Shown: positions 26,799 to 35,320 of the stretch, piece after piece | Layout of the letters: each line of letters begins with the position of its first letter | Position numbering within the stretch: the first letter of the stretch is position 1 | Assembly: GCA_024398055.1 (NCBI GenBank) | Contig: CP073749.1 | Location: 1,302,594 to 1,366,593, forward strand | DNA length: 64,000 nt | Source: a bacterium SCSIO 12741 | GTDB taxonomy: Bacteria > Bacteroidota > Bacteroidia > Flavobacteriales_G > Salibacteraceae | Direction of reading: 5' to 3' | Position numbers and translations under genes: made by a program | Notes under the pieces: model-generated | Databases searched by the model: none | What the model was told of the DNA's origin: nothing | Seen by the model: the letters and a program-made list of their open reading frames with translations, nothing else

Positions 26799-26924
26799 CA
26801 CTACAAAAGCGTTCAACCTTTGGTTGGCTCTTTTCAGTTCCTCGTACTCTATGAAGCCTTCGGCTTCTCTCGCACTCAAAACTGAAAAAGCCTCACCTGC
26901 TATGCAGATGAGGCTTTTGTAGTG
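26799..26924. repeat. Nested inverted repeats beside tRNA-Val
   Basis: Three nested arm pairs share one axis: CACTACAAAAGC (26799-26810) with GCTTTTGTAGTG (26913-26924), TTTTCAGTT (26831-26839) with AACTGAAAA (26880-26888), and GAAGCC (26853-26858) with GGCTTC (26862-26867). The outer arm touches the 3' end of the tRNA gene. Together they could form one large cruciform or RNA stem of about 126 bases. No gene is visible in 26616-26922. Confidence 0.6.
26886..26918 (-). terminator. tRNA-Val terminator hairpin
   Basis: AAAAGCCTCA-C-CTGC pairs with GCAG-A-TGAGGCTTTT with one internal mismatch. It lies just 3' of the minus-strand tRNA and gives a U run on that strand. Confidence 0.7.
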
Positions 26925-26997
26925 GGCGATGAGAGATTCGAACTCCCGACCCCCTGGGTGTAAACCAGGTGCTCTGAACCAACTGAGCTAATCGCCC
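26923..26997 (-). tRNA. tRNA-Val (anticodon TAC)
   Basis: Read on the minus strand, the acceptor arms GGGCGAT and ATCGCCC pair, the D-loop is TAGCTCAGTTGG-like, and the TTCGAATC T-loop is present. The anticodon stem CCTGG/CCAGG holds the loop TTTACAC, giving anticodon TAC, which reads GTA/GTG valine codons. CCA is not encoded. The spacer on the 3' side is palindrome-rich, with no integrase or duplicated tRNA end, so it is not a known integration site. Confidence 0.92.
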
Positions 26998-27061
26998 GTT
27001 TCCCGAATGGGGCTGCAAATATAGTCCTTTTCTTTATTGTTGCAAGAACTTCTAAAAAAAA

Positions 27062-29548
27062 TTACAGCCCGTACTTTTCTTCTTCCTCCGGAGTGAAACT
27101 TCGGATATCTCCAAAGATCTTTTCGTCACGTACCAATCGAATGATTTCTTCCGGTGTTGTCGGGAAGAACAACAACTGATCATCATCCAAACATAGTAGG
27201 CGACAAGTACCTGGCAAACAGCGAGCATTTCGCGTAGATTTCCGGTACCACAGTTTCTTTTCAGGACTTACTATCCCGGCATAAAAACTTCCGTCCTGCA
27301 GGTAGCTAACCAAGTAGCCGTTTTTGTGTTTTTCCAAGTTCACCAAATCCTCCACCTCTGCTTTGTAAGGCTCTCCATCTGGATGATAACCCTGACCAAA
27401 GGAAGGATAGCGTACATGCAATTGCTCTTTGCGATCTTCTACAAAATAATCGGCTTGAATGAAATCAACTTCGGCGACATAAATGAGATCTTCATCCGGG
27501 AATTGGGTGTAGTTGGACTTGCCTGATACTTCGAAGGAGTAATCTTCACTGCCGGATTCACTTAAAACCACCATGGTTTTCCCTTCTCCTGTTTTCTCCA
27601 GGCAGGCCAAACGGTCTTTTCCACCGGCCAGGTATTCCACCGGACCTTTGGTTTCTTCCTCCTCTAATTCACCTCCGGAACCTCGATAAAGATTCCCCGA
27701 ACCGTCGGTAGCAAAAAGAGTCTCTCCTACCCGATCGATCAATTTTAGATCCTGTTTGGCTCCTTCCAAGGAAGCCGTTTTGCGGCCGGTAAAATCATAC
27801 TGCTGAATTTCACGGGGCACATTGCTTGACACGAAAAAGAGGGCCTCATCAGAATAGGTAACCGCACTATTTAATGATCGATCTAAGCTGTTGATGGACT
27901 CTTGCAGCAGGATCTGACCCGAAGCATCCCACAGGGTCATCAACTTTTGCGGGGTAATGGTCAATATTCGCTGGCCATCGTCCAAAAACCGAGCGAAAAA
28001 GAAAGGTCCCTTTCCGGCTTTAATTTCTTGAATAAGTTCTCCTTTATTGTTGAGGATGCGCAGCATATTGCGGTCATCGGTGGCCAATATCAACTCCCCA
28101 TTTCGAGCTACGTCCAGTTGAATGGGATGAAAATCATTTCTAAACAGGGGCTGTAGACGTAAATCACGCTCGTAGTTGAAGGAAGCCAACTTCACTTGAT
28201 TCATCCAACGTTCTTCATCATTGGAGCGGGTTTCACCGGCCAGGTATTGACCTCCCAGTAATCCGGCTTCATAGAAGGGAGCATCAATTTTGCGGATAAG
28301 CTCTCCTCTGGAGGTGAACAAGCGGGTAACAAACTTTTGCTGCAAGAGAAGATTACCCGAGGTTTGATCTACAAAAGACAACTTGCCCTGCATCCGATTG
28401 ATCAACCGACCATTGTAGTCGCTGGTGGCGGATTCCTGGCCATCAACGGATTCAAAAATCAAAATCTTCTGCTCCGACAAGCCTTCCCGAAAGAACCAGT
28501 TTTGGGGAACCTCTCCCAAGGGCGCATAACTGCCTTTGGAATTGTGAAACAAGTAATACTTGGATCCCACTTGAAACACGGCCCGAGAAAAGTCGGTGAA
28601 ATTTCGAAAGTTGTAGCGCCCTTTTCCTGCTTCAATGGCTTCGCTCTCCAGATCGGGTAGGTGAATCATGACCAATCGGTTGGAATAAGGCGAAGAGGAT
28701 TCTGCCAGGCGATTGGAAAATACAACACGATCGTCGGTCACAAAACTGAATGCATCGCCCCGGTTGATCGTTGTGGTGAAAACGGTTTCCAGATCACTGT
28801 TTAATATCCGAAGACTATTTCCGGATCGGCCGTTGGCAATTTTATCGGGCTGGAGCTCAATTTTTACAAATTTTCCGGAGGGAGAAAGGCTGGAAAAGCG
28901 AGTCAGGTAAAACCCATCGATGCCTACTTTTTGTTCCGATTCGTCAGACAAGTCATATAGGCGAACGGTGTGGGTTTTTAGATCAGACAACAAGAAACGC
29001 ATTCCGTTGTATGCGAAGTTCATTTCGAAGCGCTGGCCACCTTCTGAGGCGGGTGGGAGTCCCATGGCACCAAAGGAGTTTCCCATAAAATCATGGAAGC
29101 TGATTTGATCGGCCTCCACCAGGGCAAAGTACTCACCATTGGGTGAAAGTTCCAGAATTTGGGCTCCAAATTCTGCGGGTTCAAACTCAATGACCTCAAC
29201 GGCCTCAAAGTTTTCGTCCCAGAGGGTTATTTCGTTGCGGGCTGTGCGGGTCACGAAGTGTTTTCCATCGCCGGCAATGCAGAGGTTACCGCCTGGAATC
29301 ATCCGGTAAAAGGGTCCGCGATCGTAAGCTTCAAACAGCATTCTGGCCGCCTGCAAACCGGGATCACTTTCGTAGGCTTTTTCGGCCAACAAATAAGCTA
29401 AAGTAGGGTCCTGTTTGAGCACAGTTTCAGCATAGGCCGACCATTCTCGAGATTGAGAACGTTTCCCTTGACGGTACAAATAAAACACCACCGCCAGGAG
29501 CAGCACTCCTGCAGCTACCCCGATCCATATGCCCTTGGTTTTCTTCAT
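27062..29548 (-). CDS. Membrane-anchored WD40/beta-propeller-like protein
   Basis: From the ATG at 29548 (MKKTKGIWIG) the 828-residue product has one N-terminal transmembrane segment (about 5-24), a short helical-repeat-like part (AYLLAEKAYESDPGLQAARM) and a long series of WD40-like repeats with signatures such as ITLWDE, LRILNNKGELIQEI and LMTLWDASGQI. GAGGAA lies just before the start. It follows the ABCG-like transporter gene on the same strand with 61 bases between them, so a shared operon is likely. The propeller may bind a partner in the periplasm or cytoplasm. Its function is unknown. Confidence 0.8.
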   Translation of the reverse strand: MKKTKGIWIGVAAGVLLLAVVFYLYRQGKRSQSREWSAYAETVLKQDPTLAYLLAEKAYESDPGLQAARMLFEAYDRGPFYRMIPGGNLCIAGDGKHFVTRTARNEITLWDENFEAVEVIEFEPAEFGAQILELSPNGEYFALVEADQISFHDFMGNSFGAMGLPPASEGGQRFEMNFAYNGMRFLLSDLKTHTVRLYDLSDESEQKVGIDGFYLTRFSSLSPSGKFVKIELQPDKIANGRSGNSLRILNSDLETVFTTTINRGDAFSFVTDDRVVFSNRLAESSSPYSNRLVMIHLPDLESEAIEAGKGRYNFRNFTDFSRAVFQVGSKYYLFHNSKGSYAPLGEVPQNWFFREGLSEQKILIFESVDGQESATSDYNGRLINRMQGKLSFVDQTSGNLLLQQKFVTRLFTSRGELIRKIDAPFYEAGLLGGQYLAGETRSNDEERWMNQVKLASFNYERDLRLQPLFRNDFHPIQLDVARNGELILATDDRNMLRILNNKGELIQEIKAGKGPFFFARFLDDGQRILTITPQKLMTLWDASGQILLQESINSLDRSLNSAVTYSDEALFFVSSNVPREIQQYDFTGRKTASLEGAKQDLKLIDRVGETLFATDGSGNLYRGSGGELEEEETKGPVEYLAGGKDRLACLEKTGEGKTMVVLSESGSEDYSFEVSGKSNYTQFPDEDLIYVAEVDFIQADYFVEDRKEQLHVRYPSFGQGYHPDGEPYKAEVEDLVNLEKHKNGYLVSYLQDGSFYAGIVSPEKKLWYRKSTRNARCLPGTCRLLCLDDDQLLFFPTTPEEIIRLVRDEKIFGDIRSFTPEEEEKYGL

Positions 29549-29609
29549 TCCTCGCCCGTTATCCCTGAAGATCTTGAGATTGGAAAGGTGCAAATGTACT
29601 CTTTTCGGT

Positions 29610-32600
29610 TTACCGTTTGCGCCACTGTCCTGATCCCCAACTGATCAACCCCGGTAAAAGGTCGAAATAAAGAGCTAACATGAGGATTAGGGTTACCAGC
29701 CATATAACGGAGATATTGTAGTAATAGGTGGGGTAATATTCGCCCATGAACAGTTTTTGAGAAGCATAATAGTGGCTTCTGAAATGGCGTGGGTCTTCGT
29801 ACAGTTTATTTTCTTTCCGGATGATGTGATCATTGACTTCTACTAATCGCTTTAGATCGTTTTTGTTATTAATGAATTCAGCTAACTGCTGATTTTCGTA
29901 TTGGTCTCGAAACTTCCGATACCCCTCATCTCCACCATGGCGAGATTTGAGTTTTTCGGTAATGGCATCTTGACGGCTTTCGGATTTTTTGAGCAATCGA
30001 ACGTAGTATCCTTCCAAAACCTGAATAAAGATTTTCAGAGTATTTAGTTCATCGATGGATACATCTCCTGTATGAAAATGTATCAGGGTTCCTTTGTAAT
30101 GGGTCCTTTCCTTCTCGGGCAATTTGCTCATCTCATTGTAGATAAGCTTAGCCGACCGTTTCCATATGGCTCCGGTCGTTTCGGTTTTGTTCTGCTCCAT
30201 TCTGGAAATGGCTGATTCAATGGCAGGAATCCAATAGTTTCTGCGGTAGTTGGCGTAATATAATTTCTTTCTGAGCTTAAAATATTCAGCTTCAAACCGG
30301 TTGTTCTTTACCTGATGAACGGCCAAGGCCTCAAAAATCCAACGTGATGCCATCATCTCCCCCACAAAAGGCACATAGTGATGTGATGCCAACATCGGGT
30401 TGAGCTTTTCATACTTCACGATAACTCCGCTAAACAGAATCTGCGGAATGATGATAAAGGGAATAAGAATGTAGACGGTAACGGTTTTTCGGAAGGCAGA
30501 GGATAGATTTAGTCCCAACACATTGGCAAAGGCCGCCGCTGAGAAAAGCACAATCCAATAGTCGAGGTACATGTCCTGAATACCAAGTAAGAAATTACCA
30601 ATCCACACGTAAGTCAAAATCTGTATGGCTGACAATCCAAACAGGATTAGCACCTTGGAGAGTAGATACCCTCCCTTACTCAGGTTCAAAAAGGATTCTC
30701 TACGCCGAATCTTACGGTCTTTTATGATTTCCTCAGCACTTACCGAAAGTCCTAAAAACAAAGCGACCACCACGGAGATAAACAGGTAGGCCAAAATATT
30801 GTCATTCTCCCGGTAGATGTACCCCTGCCCATCCCAACCGAGGGAGGTATGGTAGCGCAAAAAGCCAGCAATGATCAGCGCCAGTACCGGAGCTTCCAAC
30901 AAATTGATGAACAAGTATTGCCGGTTAGACAACTTGGACAACAAGTCACGAATGGTAAAGATCCGAAACTGCTTAACCCATCCGGGGATAGAAAAATCCA
31001 TGGACGGTATCTTCTTGGGAATGTTTGGGATTTTGATGTAAGGCTCCAAGTGCTCTTTATAGAGGCGGTTCCAATCCAAAGGACTTTTCCGACGTTCTTC
31101 GGTGAAGGATCCAAATTCATCAATAACCCGTGCTTCCAGCACATCAAATATTTGTTCAGGGTTCACCTGCTCAGTTCCATGATATCCATGCCCTGAAGGA
31201 ACCTGATTACTCTGATTCTTAAAGTAAGCGACTCCATCCAATGGATTGCCCTGATAGACCAAATACCCACCCCGATCAAGAATCAGCAAGCGATCAAACA
31301 ACTTGAAGATTTCGGAAGAAGGTTGGTGAATGACCACAAATATGAGTTTACCTTTTAAAGACAACTCCTTCAAAAGGTCCATGATGTTTTCTGAATCACG
31401 GGAAGACAAACCTGAAGTGGGTTCGTCCACAAACAAGATCGGAGGCTCCCGAATTAACTCAAGGGCTATGTTCAACCGCTTCCGTTGGCCACCACTAATC
31501 GTTTTTTCTAAGGGCGAGCCTACTTTCAAATCCTTTACCTCATAAAGCCCAAGAGACTTAAGCAGCACTTTTACCCGCCGAACGATTTCCTCATTACTCT
31601 CTTTTCCAAAACTCAAATGAGCATTGTAAAACAGGTTTTGATAAACGGTTAAGTCCTCCATGAGTAAATCATCCTGAGGCACATATCCCACAAAACCTTG
31701 AAGATCTTTCGGATTTTCGTACAGGTCCAGGCCATTTACTTCAATGTACCCGGTTGTGGGAGGATAGTTCCCATTTAGCACATTAAGCAATGTAGATTTT
31801 CCGGTTCCGCTTCCGCCCATAATTCCAACCACTTCTCCACTGGAAGCAGAAAAACTCAAGGGGTGAAGTCCAATTTGCCCGGGCCTAAAGGAATAACTAA
31901 TCTCATGGGCTGATAACACCACGGGTGTTTCCAGGTGATCGTGGGTATACCGGGAAAGAATATCACTGTGGTAAATCGGAGTAATTAAAGGACTACGAAT
32001 GGAGTCACCCTGACGGAAGAAATAAAGTTTGCCTTCACGAATCAGTTGACCATTGTGAAACAACTCTTGCTGGCCAAGCATTCGAAAAGCAATGGTTTTG
32101 GAATGCTGTAAACGAACAAAAAGAAGTTCTGCCTGAAGGTGATCGTTTTTATACACCCGTTGGTCGCAGCGTTCTATGGGACCTAATCCTAAGAAGGTCT
32201 CACTTTCAATGCAATCTCCCTGATCGAGACCAATGAACTTACAAAGCAACTTAAACTCTCCCTCGTCGATGTGAAAGGAATCCGAAATCGTTTGTAGAAA
32301 TTCATCGTTTTGCTCCGTCTGAATATTTTGAACATGTAGGTACTCGATCAAGCGAATGAGCACTACAAGTTTTTGAGTTTTGACTAAACTCTCATTAATT
32401 TCTTTGGCAATTCGAAGGATTTTAACCGAGTTTCTGGAAGTTCGCTTAATCCGGCCATCTTTCTTGGTCCTTCTAAAATGGTGATGTTGGATGTATTCGT
32501 CGTAACGCGCCAGGTACTTCTCTACCCAGGAGGCAGCAAGCTCTTCTTCGAGAAAAGACTTTACAGTCGAGCGACTATTGTCGTTGAGGCCATCTACCTC

Positions 32601-32651
32601 AGCTACAATAGCAAACAACTGCATCAAAGCATCGAGTAAAGATTCACTCAT
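29610..32651 (-). CDS. ABCG-like ABC transporter with fused TerB-like N-terminus and permease
   Basis: This 1013-residue chain combines an N-terminal helical domain (about 1-150, TerB-like), a short beta segment, an ATPase domain and a permease. The ATPase has Walker A GGSGTGKST near 280, signature SGGQRKR near 385, Walker B ILFVDEPTSGL near 407, and IHQPS with the H-loop. The permease half has about six helices, with an unusual insertion of roughly 240 charged, helical residues before the last helix. The ABC2/ABCG order is that of white-family exporters. The substrate is unknown. A beta-propeller gene follows in the same operon. Confidence 0.88.
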   Translation of the reverse strand: MSESLLDALMQLFAIVAEVDGLNDNSRSTVKSFLEEELAASWVEKYLARYDEYIQHHHFRRTKKDGRIKRTSRNSVKILRIAKEINESLVKTQKLVVLIRLIEYLHVQNIQTEQNDEFLQTISDSFHIDEGEFKLLCKFIGLDQGDCIESETFLGLGPIERCDQRVYKNDHLQAELLFVRLQHSKTIAFRMLGQQELFHNGQLIREGKLYFFRQGDSIRSPLITPIYHSDILSRYTHDHLETPVVLSAHEISYSFRPGQIGLHPLSFSASSGEVVGIMGGSGTGKSTLLNVLNGNYPPTTGYIEVNGLDLYENPKDLQGFVGYVPQDDLLMEDLTVYQNLFYNAHLSFGKESNEEIVRRVKVLLKSLGLYEVKDLKVGSPLEKTISGGQRKRLNIALELIREPPILFVDEPTSGLSSRDSENIMDLLKELSLKGKLIFVVIHQPSSEIFKLFDRLLILDRGGYLVYQGNPLDGVAYFKNQSNQVPSGHGYHGTEQVNPEQIFDVLEARVIDEFGSFTEERRKSPLDWNRLYKEHLEPYIKIPNIPKKIPSMDFSIPGWVKQFRIFTIRDLLSKLSNRQYLFINLLEAPVLALIIAGFLRYHTSLGWDGQGYIYRENDNILAYLFISVVVALFLGLSVSAEEIIKDRKIRRRESFLNLSKGGYLLSKVLILFGLSAIQILTYVWIGNFLLGIQDMYLDYWIVLFSAAAFANVLGLNLSSAFRKTVTVYILIPFIIIPQILFSGVIVKYEKLNPMLASHHYVPFVGEMMASRWIFEALAVHQVKNNRFEAEYFKLRKKLYYANYRRNYWIPAIESAISRMEQNKTETTGAIWKRSAKLIYNEMSKLPEKERTHYKGTLIHFHTGDVSIDELNTLKIFIQVLEGYYVRLLKKSESRQDAITEKLKSRHGGDEGYRKFRDQYENQQLAEFINNKNDLKRLVEVNDHIIRKENKLYEDPRHFRSHYYASQKLFMGEYYPTYYYNISVIWLVTLILMLALYFDLLPGLISWGSGQWRKR

Positions 32652-32740
32652 TCATCAGGCGTTTAGAATCATCCAGTTCCTATCGGTAAAGATGATTTAC
32701 GAGAAAACGCCCTAAAAGTTTACCTGATATTTATCAGTAC

Positions 32741-33145
32741 CTAATCTTGGCAGCCGTCAAGCTGGTTTTGTACGTCCTGAATGGTAACCGGTTGAATTTG
32801 TGTGTCAATCTCTCTGGAGAGGTAATTGATCACGTTGTGGATGTCGATATCGGAGAGCACAGGGATGGGAGTCATGCCCATGTTAAACTCAACTCCATTT
32901 ACTTGAATCGTATCATGAAGACCGTAGCGGATAATGCATGCCAACTGATCCTGATGAGAAAGTAAATAATCCGAATTCTTTAATGGTGGATAAAGCTCCT
33001 GTAGACCATCTCCCTCTATGCCGTGGCAATTGGAACAATGGGTCATGTACATTTCCTTGCCGTATTCCCGGGTACCGTTAAAACAAGAACCTAACATGAG
33101 CCCGAGAGATGTAACAACCGCTAAGAGGATTGAAATTCTTTTCAT
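32741..33145 (-). CDS. Lipoprotein cytochrome c
   Basis: The 134-residue product has a lipobox with Cys21 (LMLGSC), heme motif CSNCH (37-41) and a probable axial methionine at Met89 or Met91 in FNMGMTPIP. It is thus a membrane-tethered monoheme cytochrome c on the periplasmic side. It overlaps the SCO gene by four bases, in an operon that also encodes a helical lipoprotein. The likely role is electron transfer or copper-linked respiratory assembly. Confidence 0.9.
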   Translation of the reverse strand: MKRISILLAVVTSLGLMLGSCFNGTREYGKEMYMTHCSNCHGIEGDGLQELYPPLKNSDYLLSHQDQLACIIRYGLHDTIQVNGVEFNMGMTPIPVLSDIDIHNVINYLSREIDTQIQPVTIQDVQNQLDGCQD

Positions 33146-33768
33146 TTCAAAAGACGTTTAATATCGCGTTCAACTTCAGGAATGTCCTCATCCTTGGTGC
33201 CATCGTAGTAAGCCCGGATATGACCTTCGGCATCCACCAGAATGAATGCCCCACTGTGCGCATATCCTCCCGGAGCTCTTGAGTCTTCCATAGCGCTTAC
33301 CATATAGGCCTCAGCCAAATCGAAAATACCATCCTTTTCGCCGGTTACAAAATGCCAGTTTGGATTTTGCACCTGAAGCTTCTCTGAATATTTTTTCAAA
33401 GTAGGAACGGAGTCATGAATCGGGTCGATGCTCACGGATAAAAAAGCCACCTGATCGTTTCCCTTAAAGGTCTCGCTCAGGGCCAGCATGTTTTTCGACA
33501 TAATAGGGCAAATGGAAGGGCAAGACGTGAAAAAGAAATCGGCTACGTAGACTTTTCCTTTTAAATCACTTTGACTGATGGTAGATCCACGATGACCATC
33601 CAATTCAAAGTCAGGCAACTTGTAGTAAATGGTGTCAATTGACGGAATGCCATTTTCCATTTTCGTTTCATAGAGGTGTCTCCCAAGGATGGGAAGGGGC
33701 TCATCACCGCCAAGATCACAGGCAGCAAAAAATGGGATAAGGGCAAAAAGTAAACTACTCCACTTCAT
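33142..33768 (-). CDS. SCO1/SenC family copper chaperone-like lipoprotein
   Basis: This 208-residue thioredoxin-like protein has lipobox Cys17 (FFAAC), the copper-binding pair Cys83/Cys87 in FFFTSCPSICPIM, and the distal His171 in GGYAHSGAF, all three expected ligands. SCO proteins help deliver copper to cytochrome c oxidase or act in thiol redox. Its gene overlaps the upstream lipoprotein gene by 14 bases and the cytochrome gene by four, so the three are one operon. Confidence 0.93.
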   Translation of the reverse strand: MKWSSLLFALIPFFAACDLGGDEPLPILGRHLYETKMENGIPSIDTIYYKLPDFELDGHRGSTISQSDLKGKVYVADFFFTSCPSICPIMSKNMLALSETFKGNDQVAFLSVSIDPIHDSVPTLKKYSEKLQVQNPNWHFVTGEKDGIFDLAEAYMVSAMEDSRAPGGYAHSGAFILVDAEGHIRAYYDGTKDEDIPEVERDIKRLLK

Positions 33769-34213
33769 GGTTCAAGGATTTGAGCAATTCAGAAGCTTCA
33801 CTAATGCTCTTTTTCATTTGCTCGTCTACTTCTTTTATCTTCTTCTCTTCCTGATTCAAATAGGCAATGGCTTTTTCAAAACTCACCGTATCTCTCGGCT
33901 CGCGGTAACTTCTCATCCACTGCATCATGGCTTCATCGGCCACTTCCAAAGCTTTCACCTTGTTTTCAATCACCTGCAGCAAGGAATCTCCTGCACTGCT
34001 ATCCACACGTTGAATCAAGTTCACCTTAAGCTGATGAATCTCTCCCATCCTCATCATCGAACGATCGTGGGCAGCCATCACGGAATCTACGCTTACTTTT
34101 TTCGTACGCATTTGATCTTCGGTCCAGCTGGATTCTTCTTGTCCTGTTCCACCTCCGCAAGCAATCATCAGAAATAGAACGGCGGCTACAATGGTGGAAT
34201 TCAATACTCTCAT
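33755..34213 (-). CDS. Helical lipoprotein of the SCO operon
   Basis: The 152-residue product has a lipoprotein signal ending LMIACGGG, then a mostly helical, charged sequence with three long helices (MGEIHQLKVNLIQRV, AIAYLNQEEKKIKEVDEQM). Such Bacteroidota proteins have been labelled viral A-type inclusion protein, which has no functional value. It is first in the operon with SCO and cytochrome c and may assist that pathway. No specific family motif was recognised. Confidence 0.78.
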   Translation of the reverse strand: MRVLNSTIVAAVLFLMIACGGGTGQEESSWTEDQMRTKKVSVDSVMAAHDRSMMRMGEIHQLKVNLIQRVDSSAGDSLLQVIENKVKALEVADEAMMQWMRSYREPRDTVSFEKAIAYLNQEEKKIKEVDEQMKKSISEASELLKSLNHEVE

Positions 34214-34279
34214 GTACTCAAATAATTTGCCGGCAAAGTTAAGTCAACAATTGCTCCGGTATACCAATCTTTGTATGCA

Positions 34280-35320
34280 ATGCAACGGCTGTTTTCAAAA
34301 TTTAAGAGGCGTTATATCATCCTCACAACCGTCACCCTCTTTTTTGCCCTCTTTTGGAGCGAATGGGGCAGCTACTGGTGGATGCAGGGCAAAGGACAGT
34401 TAAACGTTTTATGGAATGCCGAACCGATGGAAGAATGGGTACTTAAGCCCCACGTTACTGAGAAGCAGCGAAGCAAGGCCTTGCTCATCGAGAAGATTAA
34501 ACAATTTGCAATCGACTCGCTGGGGATAAGCCCATCCGAGAGCTATAACAAAGTATTTGACCAGGAAGGCAAACCCATTTTATGGACCCTGACGGCTTGT
34601 GATCCTTATGCTCTGGAACCCTATAAATGGACCTATCCGCTTATCGGCGAAGCAGGGTATCGCGGCTATTTCAACAAAGAGCGGGGACAAAAGGACCTTC
34701 AAAAAATGAAAGAGGAGGGTTTTGACGTTTCGCTCGATCCCGTTTCAGCCTGGTCGACTCTGGGCTGGTTCGATGATCCTATTCTGAGTAAAATGCTGGA
34801 CTATAGTGAAGGCGAATTGGCCCGACTGATTATTCACGAAATGACCCATGGAACGGTGTTTATTGAGAGTGACGCCGTATTCAACGAAAACCTGGCAACC
34901 TTCATAGGTGATTCCGGAGCTTATCTTTTTTTGATCCATCAATACGGAAACGGCAGCGAACCCCATACCTACTATTCAAATCGCATGCAGGATTTGAGGC
35001 TGTATAAAGAGCACATGCACCATTTTGCCCTGGAACTAAAAGACCATTACGAAATACACCAGGATGCAGAACAAGAGCTTAAGCAACACCTAAAGGACTC
35101 CATGATAACCCAATTCAAGAAAGACCTTAGCCAATTGTCCTTTCGGCAGCCCGATCGATTCAAACGAATCTGGGCAGATTCCAATGAAATCAACAATACT
35201 TACTTTACGGGTTACCTCATGTACAACAACCAGCAAGATTCCATTCGGGACTTGTTCTTAAAGGAATACGGGGGGGATTTTGAGGCTTGGTTACAAGCGT
35301 TAAAAGAAGAGAACGACTAA
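34280..35320 (+). CDS. Putative zinc aminopeptidase (PF10023 type), membrane anchored
   Basis: The start is the ATG at 34280; an in-frame TTG at 34271 adds three residues. An N-terminal helix (about 10-30) anchors the 346-residue protein. The zinc site is HEMTHGT near 195, with a second glutamate in NENLATFIG about 20 residues later, the PF10023 predicted aminopeptidase pattern. It lies opposite the SCO operon and overlaps the convergent SPOR gene by four bases. The substrate is unknown. Confidence 0.88.
   Translation: MQRLFSKFKRRYIILTTVTLFFALFWSEWGSYWWMQGKGQLNVLWNAEPMEEWVLKPHVTEKQRSKALLIEKIKQFAIDSLGISPSESYNKVFDQEGKPILWTLTACDPYALEPYKWTYPLIGEAGYRGYFNKERGQKDLQKMKEEGFDVSLDPVSAWSTLGWFDDPILSKMLDYSEGELARLIIHEMTHGTVFIESDAVFNENLATFIGDSGAYLFLIHQYGNGSEPHTYYSNRMQDLRLYKEHMHHFALELKDHYEIHQDAEQELKQHLKDSMITQFKKDLSQLSFRQPDRFKRIWADSNEINNTYFTGYLMYNNQQDSIRDLFLKEYGGDFEAWLQALKEEND

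Noticed and set aside
26923-26997. tRNA-Val as an integration site
   Set aside because: No integrase, duplicated tRNA end or atypical gene block is adjacent.
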